A stretch of 64,000 bases of DNA from Brevibacterium sp. p3-SID960 (GCF_025144725.1 NZ_JALXKS010000001.1:119627-183626); one strand, 5' to 3'; shown: positions 1 through 9,191, counted from the first letter of the stretch. Program-made: numbers and translations. Notes: generated by a model from the letters alone, not told the origin.

Positions 1-1824
1 GGTCTTGAACTTCGGGTCGTCTTCGCCGTCGAGGTTGCGCGGGTTGACCGGCACCGCGGAGTTGAGCGCCAGCACCGTGGCCTGCCGGCTGCCGGTATAG
101 GCGTGGCCCTCGTCGCCGAAGATGTCCTCCTGGTTGTCGAAGTCGTGTGCGCCGGGTTCACCGGGACGCACCGAGGTGACCTCCTGGCGCAGCGGGTTGA
201 GGATCCACAGGTTCGGGTTGCCCGTTACCGCCTTGTCCTTGCCGGGGACTTCGAAGTCGGCGCGTACGCGGATCTGCTGGCCGTACTTGACCGGCACCTT
301 GAAGTACTGCACCTCGCCGACGTTGATGCTCGAGGTCACCACCGGGTCCTTGAGCTCCGGGGCGGTGCCGAAAGAGGTGCCCCCGCCGAGCGGGCTCGCC
401 TGATCACCGGGTGCGGGCAGGAAGTCGAGCTGCTCCGGGCCGGTCGCAGGCTCCGGGAAGTCAGCGGGGTCGGTTCCGGGCTGGACGACGAGGTTGAGCT
501 CAAGCGGGAACGGTGTGTCCTTCGTCTGGTCGCTGCCGCCGGTGCGCTCGACGGTGACGATGTAGTCCCCGGCCTCGGTGAAGCAATCGGACCCTTCGAC
601 GCGGGCGTTGTCCGGGCCGATCGCCCCGGTGTCGATGAAGGCGCTCGGCGGCAGGTCGCCCAGATTCATCGCGCTGGCCAGCGTGGTGTCGTTGCGCATG
701 CAGTACTCGTTCTGCGCAGAGCTCACGACCATCTTCACCGCGTCATAGTCGACCCTGCCGGAGTCCGACCACGGCTGGATCATCGTCGCTGAGAGAAGAC
801 CGCGCTGGCCTTCGTCAAGATGGAACCTGTAGCTGCGGACGCCGGTCGACTCGGTGATCTCACCGGAGCCGGTCGGCAGGCTGTCGAGGTACTGGCCGGG
901 CTGGATGTCGACGGCGGACGCGCGGTCCTCACCGCCGGTGATCGGGGTGCCCTGGGCCTCGTAGCCGGTCAGCGCGGTACGCGCAGCGGCTTGCATCGAG
1001 GCCTGCAGGCTGGTGGTGTCCTCAGCATCAGCGTAGGTGCCCTGCGTCTCATCGGCGATGCAGGTGAGCTCCGTGCGGGCCTCCTCATCGACGCGCAGGC
1101 CGACGGTGTGGATCTTGAGGTCGACGCCGTCCTCGACGAGTTCCTTGGCCACATCGCACGGCGGCGGTGGGGCGCAGGTGTCCTCACCGTCGGACAGCAG
1201 CACGATGCCGCCGGATCCGTCGCCGGGCAGCTCGGCGGCGGCCTTCTTCAGCGCTTCGCCGATCGGCGTGTAGCCGGAGGCCTTGATCGAGTCGACCTGC
1301 TTCTTCAGCCCGTCGGCGTCGATCGGCCCGACCGGGGAGAGCACCTCGATGTCCTTGCATCCGGCGGCCTTCTCCGAATCAGCGCTGCCGGTGTTCATAC
1401 CATAGGCGGTCAGGCCGACCTGGGCGCTGTCGTTGAGGTTGTCGATGACCTCCTTGGCCGCATCCTTCGCAGCATCCATTCGGGTGGTGCCCTTGTCGTC
1501 GACGTCGGCTGCCTTCATCGAGCCCGAACCGTCGATAATGAGCATGACCGGCTGGCTGCCGCCGCCGCTGCCGGCGGTCGAACCGCCGGCGGTGGCGGGA
1601 TCGGCAGGTGGACCAGCCGTTGGGTTGCTCGCGCCCGAGGCGGCGGTCTCCTCGGCAGCGGTCGCGTCAGTGGCCATGTGGGCAGCGGCCGCACCGGTGG
1701 CCGCCTCGGCAGCGGCCGCGTCCGCGGCGCTGTCGACGGTGGTGGCAGCGGAACCGACGGTCGGGATGCTCAGGGTCAGGGCGCACGCGGCGAGTGCGGC
1801 TGCGATGCGAGTGGGCAGTCTCAT
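1..1824 (-). CDS. secreted von Willebrand factor A domain protein (partial, C-terminus beyond window)
   Basis: Secreted or surface-exposed vWA protein. 608 residues are visible and the C-terminus runs off the left edge. It starts with a Sec-type signal peptide (about residues 1-26), then an Ala/Thr/Gly-rich linker to about residue 90. The vWA domain follows, with an intact metal-ion (MIDAS) motif DGSGSM at D98, S100 and S102, and a later LLSDGEDTC strand typical of the fold. After the vWA domain (about residue 290 on) the protein is beta-rich and not recognised. The ATG at 1824 was chosen because AAGGA sits 6 nt upstream in the mRNA. vWA domains usually bind protein ligands through a metal ion. 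The ligand here is unknown and no transport partner is next to it. Confidence 0.85.
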   Translation of the reverse strand, partial: MRLPTRIAAALAACALTLSIPTVGSAATTVDSAADAAAAEAATGAAAAHMATDATAAEETAASGASNPTAGPPADPATAGGSTAGSGGGSQPVMLIIDGSGSMKAADVDDKGTTRMDAAKDAAKEVIDNLNDSAQVGLTAYGMNTGSADSEKAAGCKDIEVLSPVGPIDADGLKKQVDSIKASGYTPIGEALKKAAAELPGDGSGGIVLLSDGEDTCAPPPPCDVAKELVEDGVDLKIHTVGLRVDEEARTELTCIADETQGTYADAEDTTSLQASMQAAARTALTGYEAQGTPITGGEDRASAVDIQPGQYLDSLPTGSGEITESTGVRSYRFHLDEGQRGLLSATMIQPWSDSGRVDYDAVKMVVSSAQNEYCMRNDTTLASAMNLGDLPPSAFIDTGAIGPDNARVEGSDCFTEAGDYIVTVERTGGSDQTKDTPFPLELNLVVQPGTDPADFPEPATGPEQLDFLPAPGDQASPLGGGTSFGTAPELKDPVVTSSINVGEVQYFKVPVKYGQQIRVRADFEVPGKDKAVTGNPNLWILNPLRQEVTSVRPGEPGAHDFDNQEDIFGDEGHAYTGSRQATVLALNSAVPVNPRNLDGEDDPKFKT

Positions 1825-2162
1825 CGGATGTCCTTCGTCTCGGTCATGGCCTGTGCGCTGCCGGCAGCGATGCCGGGCGGGCACTGGATGTGCGGTTGGG
1901 AGCCAATGTACCCTGCCCCAGCGCACGCTCAGGTGATCGAACAGCGCACCCGTGTGACAGTCTCGTGACACTGTGGTGAAAACCCGATGACAGCGATCGG
2001 TGAAGCCCCGATGACAGCGATCGGGCCCAGATGGCCCCGGCCCCGATGGCCCGGTTCGGGGCGTCGGACGGAAAGTCGCTGTGTGATCGGCCTGGGTGCT
2101 GGCAATCACGGCGGATCGGGAGTTGAATGCGGAGAAGAACGCAACCGCGGAAGGACTTCCCC
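1825..2162. repeat. intergenic region with 17-bp direct repeats
   Basis: Divergent gap between the vWA gene and the deacetylase gene. It holds two copies of the 17-bp sequence CCGATGACAGCGATCGG (1984-2000 and 2008-2024), 24 bp apart, followed by related CCCGATGGCCCGG-like sequence. No gene is supported here. The repeats could be operator sites for either neighbour or just local duplication. Confidence 0.6.
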
Positions 2163-3227
2163 ATGACTTCGCGTCAGCGGCTGGCGACTCTGGCTGCCTC
2201 TACCGCCGTCGGGCTCGGTGCCCTGACCGTCGCCCCAGCCGCCGCCCACACTCTGCTGCATGATACGCAGTCGGCACGCACGGTCTCGGCCGACTATGCC
2301 GAGACGCACCGGGCCCAGCCGGCCTCGCACTCCACTGCCGAAGGTCGCGAGTCGCGCCCGCAGACCGCTCCGGACGCCCACCTCGGCGACGCAGATGAGA
2401 AGCAGCCGGACTCGGCTCCGCAGCCTGAGCTCACCGCCCCGCAGGAGACCCCGACCCGGCCGCCGGGTCAGCTGGGTGAGAAGGCGCCCACCGCCTCGAA
2501 CGTGGCACCGGGCAAGGCGTATGCTGCAGCAGCCGAGGACTACGCCTACCCCGCCGCCCAGGTCAGCACATGGCTGCGCGAGGGCAGCACGGCCCCAGGC
2601 TACCCGGATGAGAAGATCGTGTTCCTCACCTTCGATGACGGGCCGACGGCACAGACGGCGGAGAGCCTGACGGTGGTGCGCGATCACGGCGTGCACGCGA
2701 CGTTCTTCCAGGTGGGAAAGCAGATCGACGAGTCCACCGCGCCGATCGTCCGCGACGTCATCGAGCAGGGCAGCGCGGTGGCGATCCACTCGCACTCGCA
2801 TGACTACGAGCGGCTGTATCCCGGCAAGCAGGCCGCTGCCGAGCAGATCGGCAGGGACTACGACCATGCACTTGCCGCTGTCCGCGGGGTGCTCGGGGAG
2901 GACTACGCCTCGACGGCCTACCGGTATCCCGGCGGACACATGTCGTGGAAGAACATCACGGCTGCCGATGCCGCACTCGCACAGCGCGGCGCGACGTGGA
3001 TCGACTGGTCGACCGTCAACGGCGACGCCGAACCCGCCAGCCGCAGACCCCACGACGTGGCCGGTCAGCTCGACCGGCTGACCCAGCGCCGGGACGCTGA
3101 GGGGAACCCGAACGTCGAGGTCGTGCTCATGCACGATGCGCAGAACAAGCAGCTGACGACCAAGGCGCTGCCGGCGATCATCAAGCACTACCAGGACGCC
3201 GGCTACCGTTTTGGGATCATCGGTTGA
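2163..3227 (+). CDS. secreted polysaccharide deacetylase (NodB homology domain)
   Basis: 354-residue exported carbohydrate esterase (CE4 family), likely removing N-acetyl groups from peptidoglycan or another wall glycan. Signal peptide at residues 1-28, a charged low-complexity linker to about 130, then the NodB domain. Motif 1 is TFDDGP (D158, D159), motif 2 is HSHSHD with metal-binding H209 and H213, motif 3 is YRYPGG, and the late motif is LMHD. All catalytic elements are present, so it should be active. An in-frame ATG 12 codons upstream is possible, but the chosen ATG has GGAAGGA about 7 nt before it and begins a clean signal peptide. Monocistronic. Confidence 0.9.
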   Translation: MTSRQRLATLAASTAVGLGALTVAPAAAHTLLHDTQSARTVSADYAETHRAQPASHSTAEGRESRPQTAPDAHLGDADEKQPDSAPQPELTAPQETPTRPPGQLGEKAPTASNVAPGKAYAAAAEDYAYPAAQVSTWLREGSTAPGYPDEKIVFLTFDDGPTAQTAESLTVVRDHGVHATFFQVGKQIDESTAPIVRDVIEQGSAVAIHSHSHDYERLYPGKQAAAEQIGRDYDHALAAVRGVLGEDYASTAYRYPGGHMSWKNITAADAALAQRGATWIDWSTVNGDAEPASRRPHDVAGQLDRLTQRRDAEGNPNVEVVLMHDAQNKQLTTKALPAIIKHYQDAGYRFGIIG

Positions 3228-3266
3228 GCATGCTGGTCAGCTGACGGCGGTGGCGCCGGCCGGGCG

Positions 3267-3281
3267 TAGACTGCCGTCATG
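3267..3281 (+). promoter_or_regulatory. -10 element for a leaderless transcript
   Basis: TAGACT (3267-3272) lies 6 nt before the ATG at 3279 and there is no ribosome-binding site. This is the spacing expected when transcription starts at the A of the start codon. Confidence 0.5.
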
Positions 3282-3842
3282 CGCTCTGCTGCCCTGACTG
3301 CCCGGCTCGTCATCCCTGCGATCTGGCTGGGCCTCATCATCGCCATCGACCTCATCGAAGCGCCGCTGAAGTTCCAGGCCCCCGGGATCACGATCCCGCT
3401 GGGGCTGGGGATCGGGCGGCTCGTGTTCACTGGGATGAACATCGTCGAAGGCGTGCTCGCGATCATGCTCATCTCAGCCGTCGTCATGACCCGGCAGATT
3501 CGCCCGGCCTGGACGCTGCTGGCGACGATTGCCGGGCTGCTGATCGTCAAGGTCGCGCTTGTGCGCCCGCTGCTGAATGCGCGCACCGAAGCCGTGCTCG
3601 CCGGCACTGCAGAGGCGGGCAGTTCGGTGCACCTCATCTACATCGCCCTCGACGCGGCGCTGTTCTGTGTGCTCGCCGCCTTCACCTGGGTGCAGGCCCG
3701 CGCACTCGTCAGCCCCGCCGTGACTAGGGTGCAGGCGGGTGCGGCTGGGATCGGGGCGGGTGCGGCTGGGATCGGGGCGGATGCGACAGGCACGGATGCA
3801 GGCGGCTCTCGACCAGCGGGGAATCATATTCGATCTTCTTGA
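3279..3842 (+). CDS. small integral membrane protein, DUF4149-like
   Basis: 187 residues with four predicted membrane helices (about 8-28, 44-68, 78-98, 115-138). The segment between helices 1 and 2 (IEAPLKFQAPGIT) resembles the DUF4149/TMEM205-like family, but that match is from memory. No function can be assigned. The tail after residue 150 is encoded by a 21-bp tandem repeat (3737-3757 and 3758-3778) giving Gly-Ala-Ile-rich low complexity, so the natural C-terminus may once have been shorter. The gene looks leaderless, with TAGACT 6 nt before ATG. Confidence 0.65.
   Translation: MRSAALTARLVIPAIWLGLIIAIDLIEAPLKFQAPGITIPLGLGIGRLVFTGMNIVEGVLAIMLISAVVMTRQIRPAWTLLATIAGLLIVKVALVRPLLNARTEAVLAGTAEAGSSVHLIYIALDAALFCVLAAFTWVQARALVSPAVTRVQAGAAGIGAGAAGIGADATGTDAGGSRPAGNHIRSS
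3737..3778 (+). repeat. two perfect 21-bp tandem repeats in the 3' end of a membrane-protein gene
   Basis: The unit GGGTGCGGCTGGGATCGGGG(C) occurs twice head to tail. Because 21 is a multiple of three, copy-number change would keep the reading frame and only alter the length of the tail. Confidence 0.8.
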
Positions 3843-3939
3843 TTGGGCCCTGCCCACCCGCATGTGCAGCGCCCGGCGCTGCTGGCGCGAGCGTGAAGAA
3901 CGGGTGCGCGATATCTGGTCAGGACTCGGCGGGTGCTGA
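3781..3939 (+). CDS. possible small protein or gene remnant, unknown function
   Basis: A 52-codon reading frame overlaps the 3' end of the preceding gene in another frame. From the second Met (3796) it has a protein-like composition: hydrophobic IIFDLLDWAL, then an Arg/Cys-rich stretch (RMCSARRCW) and a charged helix EREERVRDIW. Third-position GC is moderately high (roughly 70 percent by eye). GGGGCGG precedes the first ATG. I do not recognise it. It could be a real small protein, the remnant of a lost gene, or chance. Confidence 0.25.
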   Translation: MRQARMQAALDQRGIIFDLLDWALPTRMCSARRCWREREERVRDIWSGLGGC

Positions 3940-4007
3940 GATGTCACCGACAGGGCCGTCACCGACCGTGGCGGCGCCGACTGAGGTGCCGCCGGCCGAC
4001 TGAGGTG

Positions 4008-4595
4008 TCACCGTTTGTCGCGGGGCGCCCGGCCCATGAGGTAGAACTCCGGGTTCGGGGTCATCCCGGTGACAGTCGCCATCCGGTTCGACAGTCCGAA
4101 GAACCCGGTGATGGCGGTGATGTCCCAGGCATCTTCGTCGTCGAACCCGTGGACGGCCAGCGTCGCGAAGTCGTCATCGCAGATGAGCCACGGGGTCTGC
4201 TGGACCTTCATTGCGAAGTCGAGCATCGCCGTCTGCCGCGCGGGCAGATCGGCGTGCCGGTAGTTCAGCGCGACCTTATCGGCGATGTAGGGGTCCTTCT
4301 CGAAGATCCGCAGCACCGCCCCGTGGGCGACCACACAGTACAGGCAGCTGTTGGCCGCCGAGGTGACAGTGATGATCATCTCCCGGTCGGCCTTGGTGAG
4401 GTTGCCTGTGTCCTTCTCCATGAGCGCGTCGTAGTAGGCGAAGAAGGCGCGGAACTCCGCGGGCCGGCGCGCGAGGTGTATGAAGACGTTGGGCACGAAG
4501 CCGGTCTGCTGACCGACCTCTTCGATGCGGGTGCGGATATCGGCGGGTAGGTCGGTGAGCTCAGCGGCGGGATAGCGATCTGTGGTGTGCGTCAT
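4008..4595 (-). CDS. AhpD-like / carboxymuconolactone decarboxylase family peroxidase-related protein
   Basis: 195-residue all-helical protein of the AhpD/CMD superfamily. The redox motif CLYCVVAHG (CxxC followed three residues later by His) matches the AhpD active site and suggests thiol-dependent peroxide reduction. The usual Glu before the first Cys is replaced (SAANSC). The middle and C-terminal helices (ADREMIITVTSAAN, FFGLSNRMA) fit the peroxidase-related subfamily. Two in-frame ATGs (4601 and 4595) compete. TATCGT ends 6 nt before the second, so a leaderless start at 4595 is preferred. No ahpC or resolving partner is adjacent. Confidence 0.8.
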   Translation of the reverse strand: MTHTTDRYPAAELTDLPADIRTRIEEVGQQTGFVPNVFIHLARRPAEFRAFFAYYDALMEKDTGNLTKADREMIITVTSAANSCLYCVVAHGAVLRIFEKDPYIADKVALNYRHADLPARQTAMLDFAMKVQQTPWLICDDDFATLAVHGFDDEDAWDITAITGFFGLSNRMATVTGMTPNPEFYLMGRAPRDKR

Positions 4596-4699
4596 ACTCA
4601 TACGATAGGCGCTCCGGCAGCTTCCGGCCCGTCGTCTCAGCGCCTCAGCAGCAGAGAGTCTCAGCGCCTTGGCGCCTGCGGCCGAAGAGTCTGAGAGTC

Positions 4700-5548
4700 T
4701 CAGCGTGGGATGTTGCCGTGACTGACCCGCCAGCGCTGCACCAGCACGAGCACGAGGCACATGACCGTCAGGCTCACGAGGGCGGCGAGGAACCACAGCA
4801 CCAGCCGCAGCAGTGTCGGCGGGCCGCCGAAGACGAAGATCGCCGCGAACCCGCTGGCGATGCCGGCGATGATCCACACCGGTAGACCGATCCCGGCGCT
4901 CACCCAGCGCGGAAACGCACCAGCCGCCAGCGGAATGGCCGCGGCGATCGCGACGGCGGTCGCCGTGAGCAGGAAGAGGAAGATGATGAGCGCAGCCGCG
5001 AGGGTGGAGAAGAGCTCGTCGAGCACGCTGCCGGGCACGGCTTCGGAGCCGATGATCGGCTTCCAGGCGACCGCGGCGATGAGTCCCATGAGCGCAACGA
5101 GGACGGAGCTGACGGTGAACATCGAGACGAGCCCGTCGAAGCGCACTCCGCGATCGACGCGCTTCTCTCCGATGAAGGCCAACGGCACCACCATGCCGAG
5201 CAGTCCCAGCCACATCGCCGCGAAGACTTCCGTGCTGTCAACGGTTGTGCCGTTGTTGTGGCGCACGAGTCTGAAGTGCACACCGATGACGAACACAGTG
5301 CCGATGACGAGCCACACGATCGCCATCCCCACGCAGCGGCCGACGTCGGAGGTCCAGCGCGGCTGACGCCGGTCGGCAGGGCCTGGGCCGGGGGTCTTGT
5401 CCGGGCCGGGAGTCTTGTCGGGGCGCGGGTACGGGACTCGCGGCTCGGAGGCCCGGAACGGAGGCGGTGGCTGCGACTGCGGCGGCCAGGGCGGCCGCCC
5501 TGGCCCGGGCAGCGGCGGAGGTTCCGGCTGGTGCGGCGGATAGCTCAT
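4700..5548 (-). CDS. membrane protein with proline-rich cytoplasmic N-terminus
   Basis: 282 residues. The first about 65 are Pro/Gln-rich (PPPLPGPGRPPWPP and similar) and probably disordered. Six hydrophobic segments follow (about 75-97, 115-135, 150-172, 185-215, 222-245, 252-275). No family is recognised. The ATG at 5548 is separated by one base from the stop of the upstream SDR gene (TGAGATG) with AGGT 5-6 nt upstream, so translation is probably coupled. Starts at 5578 and 5614 would overlap the SDR gene and lack a better ribosome-binding site. Confidence 0.65.
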   Translation of the reverse strand: MSYPPHQPEPPPLPGPGRPPWPPQSQPPPPFRASEPRVPYPRPDKTPGPDKTPGPGPADRRQPRWTSDVGRCVGMAIVWLVIGTVFVIGVHFRLVRHNNGTTVDSTEVFAAMWLGLLGMVVPLAFIGEKRVDRGVRFDGLVSMFTVSSVLVALMGLIAAVAWKPIIGSEAVPGSVLDELFSTLAAALIIFLFLLTATAVAIAAAIPLAAGAFPRWVSAGIGLPVWIIAGIASGFAAIFVFGGPPTLLRLVLWFLAALVSLTVMCLVLVLVQRWRVSHGNIPR

Positions 5549-5549
5549 C

Positions 5550-6392
5550 TCAGACCTGCCGATCTGCTGTTGCGACATCGGGTTGTGCCTGCTGGCTGCG
5601 CCCGGTGAAGGCATCCATCGTGTTGTTGACGCCCAGGGCGTTCATGATCTGGTCGAACCAGGCGGCCGGCAGCATCCGCACGAGCGGCAGGGTGCGCACT
5701 AACCGGGGCATGATGAGCTGGACGCGCCCGGACTCGATCGCGTCGAGGATCCGGCCAGCGGCATAGTCTGGGCTGAGGATCGGCAGCAGGCGGGGGAACT
5801 TCGTCTTCACGCCGGCGAACATGCCGGTGTCGATGTAGTACGGGCACACGACGAAGGAATCGACACCGGTGTTGTCCTTGGCCAGTTCGACGCGCAGCGA
5901 TTCGGCGAATCCGACAGCGGCGAACTTGCTGGCCGAGTAGTCGGTCTGCTTCGCCATCCCGACCAGGCCCGCCGCACTCGAGATCGTCACCACCAGCCCG
6001 GACCGGCGGTCGATCATGCCCGGCAGGAACGCTCGGGCCACCCAGTACAGGGCGAGGGTGTTGACGGCGAAGGTCCGCTCGATCTCCTCATCGGCAGCGT
6101 CGAGCAGCCGCTTGCCGGTGACGACTCCGGCGTTGTTGACGAGCACATCGACCGGGCCGGTCTCCTCCGCTGCGGAGGCGACTGCCTCCCGGTCGGTGAC
6201 GTCGACGGCGAAGGAGGTCGCCGCACCGCCTCGGGACCGGATCGAGGCGCAGGCTGCCGCACCCGAGGTGGGCGAGAGATCCCAGATCACCACCCGGGCG
6301 CCGCGGGCGGCGGCACCCTCGGCGAGCAGCCGGCCGATGCCGCTGCCGCCGCCGGTGATGAGAACGGTGCGTCCGCTCAGGGGGTGCTTCAT
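5550..6392 (-). CDS. short-chain dehydrogenase/reductase
   Basis: 280-residue classical SDR that oxidises or reduces an unknown alcohol/carbonyl substrate with NAD(P). The nucleotide-binding motif TGGGSGIG is at residues 13-20, the NNAG motif near 90, the catalytic Ser in ISSAAG, and the Tyr-Lys pair at Y152 and K156. An Asp after strand 2 (VVIWDLS) favours NAD. The C-terminal region with a hydrophobic segment (PLVRMLPAAWFDQIM) resembles the retinol-dehydrogenase/DHRS-like (SDR16C) group, hinting at a lipophilic substrate. GGAAGGAGAGG precedes the ATG. It appears to be the first gene of a two-gene operon with the membrane protein downstream. Confidence 0.88.
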   Translation of the reverse strand: MKHPLSGRTVLITGGGSGIGRLLAEGAAARGARVVIWDLSPTSGAAACASIRSRGGAATSFAVDVTDREAVASAAEETGPVDVLVNNAGVVTGKRLLDAADEEIERTFAVNTLALYWVARAFLPGMIDRRSGLVVTISSAAGLVGMAKQTDYSASKFAAVGFAESLRVELAKDNTGVDSFVVCPYYIDTGMFAGVKTKFPRLLPILSPDYAAGRILDAIESGRVQLIMPRLVRTLPLVRMLPAAWFDQIMNALGVNNTMDAFTGRSQQAQPDVATADRQV

Positions 6393-6639
6393 CGTCCTCT
6401 CCTTCCGTCACTTGGCGGCTCTGGACTCAGCGTACAGGCGCTCGGTGCCGTCACGGGGCCACAGTGAGGCGGACAGGCACACAGACGCGTGCGACCCGAT
6501 TCTCTGCCGATACCCCGGTGGGCGTATGATGCTCTGTATCACCGGCACTGCGGAACGAAACAGCTGATGATGCCTTGACCTACCGAACGCGCAGGCAGTG
6601 CCACCTTCTTCTCATTCACATCTCTTCCAAGGATCTGCC

Positions 6640-7053
6640 ATGACTGCTGCTGTTTTCACCCGCGGTTCTGCCACCACCTCGGCTCGCCGCTCACTGGCTG
6701 CCGGACTTGCCGCGCTCGCTCTCATCTCCGGCTCCGTCTTCACCGATGTCGCACCTGCTGCGGCCGCGCCGAAGGCCTGCTCAGCGAAGATGTCGGTCAG
6801 CCAGCCGCGCCAGTATTCGAACACCTGGGTCGAGGTCTCGAAGGTCGGCTCTAAGGCCAAGGTCGAAACCGTCGCACACTACAAGACGACGAAGACGAAG
6901 AAGCGGGCCACCGCTTCGACGAAGGGCAAGGCGAGCCTGAAGTACTACACCTCGGGCGCGACCCCGAACCGTGCAGTCAAGATCACCGTCACCGCGACGA
7001 AGGGCAAGACGACGTGGAAGTGCTCCACGTCGTTCACCCCGCGCCGGAAGTGA
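6640..7053 (+). CDS. small basic secreted protein
   Basis: 137 residues with a clear signal peptide (about 1-43, cleavage near AAAAP). The mature part is about 95 residues, rich in Lys and Thr (TTKTKKRATASTKGKASL) and likely an all-beta, Ig-like fold. It has exactly two cysteines (C47 and C128) that could form one disulfide joining its two ends. AAGGA is 5-6 nt before ATG, and an in-frame ATG 14 codons upstream lacks both signal-peptide logic and a ribosome-binding site. Function unknown. Confidence 0.75.
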   Translation: MTAAVFTRGSATTSARRSLAAGLAALALISGSVFTDVAPAAAAPKACSAKMSVSQPRQYSNTWVEVSKVGSKAKVETVAHYKTTKTKKRATASTKGKASLKYYTSGATPNRAVKITVTATKGKTTWKCSTSFTPRRK

Positions 7054-7098
7054 CCGCCAGTCGCCGCCTCGGGCCCGGTGCCTTAGGCGGCAGCGCCG

Positions 7099-7806
7099 TC
7101 ACCGGGACAGGGCGGAGATGACGACCGAGACGATCATCGCGAGCACGAGCGAGTTGAACCCGAAGGCGACGACGACATTGGTGCGCACCTGCCTCCAGGC
7201 AGCCTTCGTGCGGATCTGTGCTGAGATGCCGGCGGCCATCGTCGAGGCGAGCACTGCCAGGGTAAGGTAGTCGTCGAACTCCTCGGGCGGTTCGCTGTGG
7301 AAGCGGATGTGGCGCCTCTCGACGGCCGGCACGTTGAGGTGCATGTAGGCGGCGGCGAAGGCGAAGACCATGAACACCCAGGAGGCGGCAACGGCGAGGA
7401 CGCCGAGTGCGAGGTAGAGCAGCGACTGGCGCACCACCTCAGTCTGGGCGAGCACGACGGTGAGGAAGATGGCGAAGGCGGCAGCGGTGACAGCGAAGTT
7501 CGTCGCACCACTGAACCCGAAAGCCCGCGCCCACCAGCGGCTCTGCACCCGGACTTCGCGACGCACCTGATCGATGAGCGCCGGTCCGCGCAGAAGCTTG
7601 TAGCTCCGTATCGTCCACGTGACGTAGATGAGGACGAAAAGGTTCCAGAACAGCAGGTAGAAGAGGACGACGAGCTCAGTCCGCAGCGATCCGTCCGTCG
7701 AGTCTGGGCGCAGCAGGAGGATTCCGGCCGTTTCGATCAGCAGGGTCAGGAGGGTCGCCGCAGCGGTCGAAACGGAGTAGCGGACAACATCGGTCGAAGT
7801 CTTCAA
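7099..7806 (-). CDS. DUF1345 family membrane protein
   Basis: 235 residues with five predicted membrane helices (about 10-32, 45-66, 103-124, 130-155, 205-232). The conserved C-terminal half ([13 protein letters not shown] ... [16 protein letters not shown] ... [12 protein letters not shown]) matches the DUF1345 pattern as I know it. No biochemical role is established for the family. The start is a TTG at 7806 with GAGGGCGAG just upstream. A TANNNT element (TACACT) lies about 50 nt further up. Confidence 0.75.
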   Translation of the reverse strand: MKTSTDVVRYSVSTAAATLLTLLIETAGILLLRPDSTDGSLRTELVVLFYLLFWNLFVLIYVTWTIRSYKLLRGPALIDQVRREVRVQSRWWARAFGFSGATNFAVTAAAFAIFLTVVLAQTEVVRQSLLYLALGVLAVAASWVFMVFAFAAAYMHLNVPAVERRHIRFHSEPPEEFDDYLTLAVLASTMAAGISAQIRTKAAWRQVRTNVVVAFGFNSLVLAMIVSVVISALSR

Positions 7807-7960
7807 CGGCTCGCCCTCACTCGGATCGCGGGTTCGGCACTGAGGACAGTGTAGCCAGGCAGATGCGGTATGCGTCGGTGATCGGCCGTGACCAGTCCGG
7901 GTGCCATAGGATCGATGTGAACTCCGTCACCAGCACTCTGAGACCGGAAAGGCACCGCTC

Positions 7961-8629
7961 ATGCGCCCTGGCACGCCCTCAGTCCTCTCCGCCGCCCTCC
8001 TGACATCGCTCATGGTGCTGGCTGGTTGCGGCAGCAGTTCGCAGCCACCAGCCGATTCCACTCCAAGCCCTGCCCCCGAGGACACGGCCGGGGAGGATGC
8101 GCCTGAGGGTGGCGAGCAACCCGTTGCTGAGGATGCCACGGGCCCAGCGCAGAAGGACGGTGCAGGCACGGGTTCGAAGGCTGATCCCATGTCCGCCGTT
8201 GAGCAGAAGGTCGGTGCGGCAGTGGAGTCGGTGATGGGTCGCGGCGCCTGCAGTGAGCGAGAAGAGTTCACTCCCGGCACACCGCTGAGTGAGTGGAGCC
8301 GACTCGACGAGGGACCTCAGGATGAGGGCCTGTTCGGGCCACTGGAGGGAGCGCTGGTGGCCGTCGACTGCGTTCGATCGGCCCCGACAGAGATGTATCC
8401 CGACGGCAAGGAACGCGTACTGCTGCGCTTCTTCACCGACAGCGCCGATGTCGACTCCGACTTCCACCAGACGATGCCGTCGGTGCAGGGTGACTACGAA
8501 GCGGCCTTCTTCACGCATGATGACGAGAAGTGGACGGCGTACACACACCTGGCTGAGCAGAACACCATGGATATCCTGGAGACGAAGCTCGGTGCCGCAT
8601 TCCACGGACCCGATGACTTCCAGCCCTGA
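7961..8629 (+). CDS. lipoprotein of unknown function
   Basis: 222 residues. The signal peptide ends in lipobox LAGC (Cys22), so the mature protein is lipid-anchored outside the membrane. A Pro/Glu/Asp-rich linker runs to about residue 80, followed by a globular domain with two cysteines (C97 and about C137) that may pair. No family is recognised. GGAAAGG lies 8 nt before ATG and a TAGGAT -10 element is about 50 nt upstream. A hairpin terminator follows. Confidence 0.7.
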   Translation: MRPGTPSVLSAALLTSLMVLAGCGSSSQPPADSTPSPAPEDTAGEDAPEGGEQPVAEDATGPAQKDGAGTGSKADPMSAVEQKVGAAVESVMGRGACSEREEFTPGTPLSEWSRLDEGPQDEGLFGPLEGALVAVDCVRSAPTEMYPDGKERVLLRFFTDSADVDSDFHQTMPSVQGDYEAAFFTHDDEKWTAYTHLAEQNTMDILETKLGAAFHGPDDFQP

Positions 8630-8641
8630 TGTGCTGATGCT

Positions 8642-8675
8642 GAAGTCCCCCGAAGCGTGCTGGTCAGGGGACTTC
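8642..8675 (+). terminator. hairpin terminator of the lipoprotein gene
   Basis: Inverted repeat GAAGTCCCC (8642-8650) and GGGGACTTC (8667-8675), starting 12 bp after the stop codon. Confidence 0.7.
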
Positions 8676-8780
8676 GCGCTCGGCCGCGACCGCCGATTCG
8701 CGCTTTATCAGATGACACTGGCAGCGCTGGAGCCGATGTACGGCCCAGCATCAGGACTGACACGCTCCACCAGCACAAGA

Positions 8781-8821
8781 CGAAGGCCCCTGACCACGTC
8801 TTCTCGGGTCAGGAGCCTTCG
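8781..8821 (-). terminator. terminator downstream of tRNA-Ser(GGA)
   Basis: 15-bp inverted repeat CGAAGGCCCCTGACC / GGTCAGGAGCCTTCG with one mismatch. It lies 9 bp beyond the 3' end of the tRNA on the minus strand. Confidence 0.75.
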
Positions 8822-8829
8822 CCATCGCG

Positions 8830-8914
8830 CGGAGGATAGGGGATTTGAACCCCTGAGGGCGTTAACCCAACACGCGTTCCAGGCGTGCGCCATAGGCCGC
8901 TAGGCGAATCCTCC
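8830..8914 (-). tRNA. tRNA-Ser (anticodon GGA)
   Basis: 85 nt with a long variable arm. Acceptor stem GGAGGAT pairs with ATCCTCC, the T-arm is GGGGTTCAAATCCCC, and the anticodon loop is CTGGAAC (GGA) on stem CACGC/GCGTG. The discriminator base is G and CCA is not encoded. Confidence 0.97.
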
Positions 8915-9191
8915 GCAGGAAATCTTACCGGAACCCGAACGTTAAGCGAAATCGAGCCCGCGCGACCGGCGGCGCACCTGTCCTCCCGCGCTGCTGCCGC
9001 GGACACCGGGGCGCACAGCGCGATTCCCGTCGCAGAGTACGAAGAACTCGATTCGGCAACGACTGCCGACTTCTCGCACCCCTACCCGAGACATCTGGGC
9101 GAATGCGTGTCATAGTGGCACACGGCGAGTCCTGCGCATCCAGCGTCGGCGCCGCCGGAATGCCTGTCTTCCCCTTCCTCGAAAGGCATAC

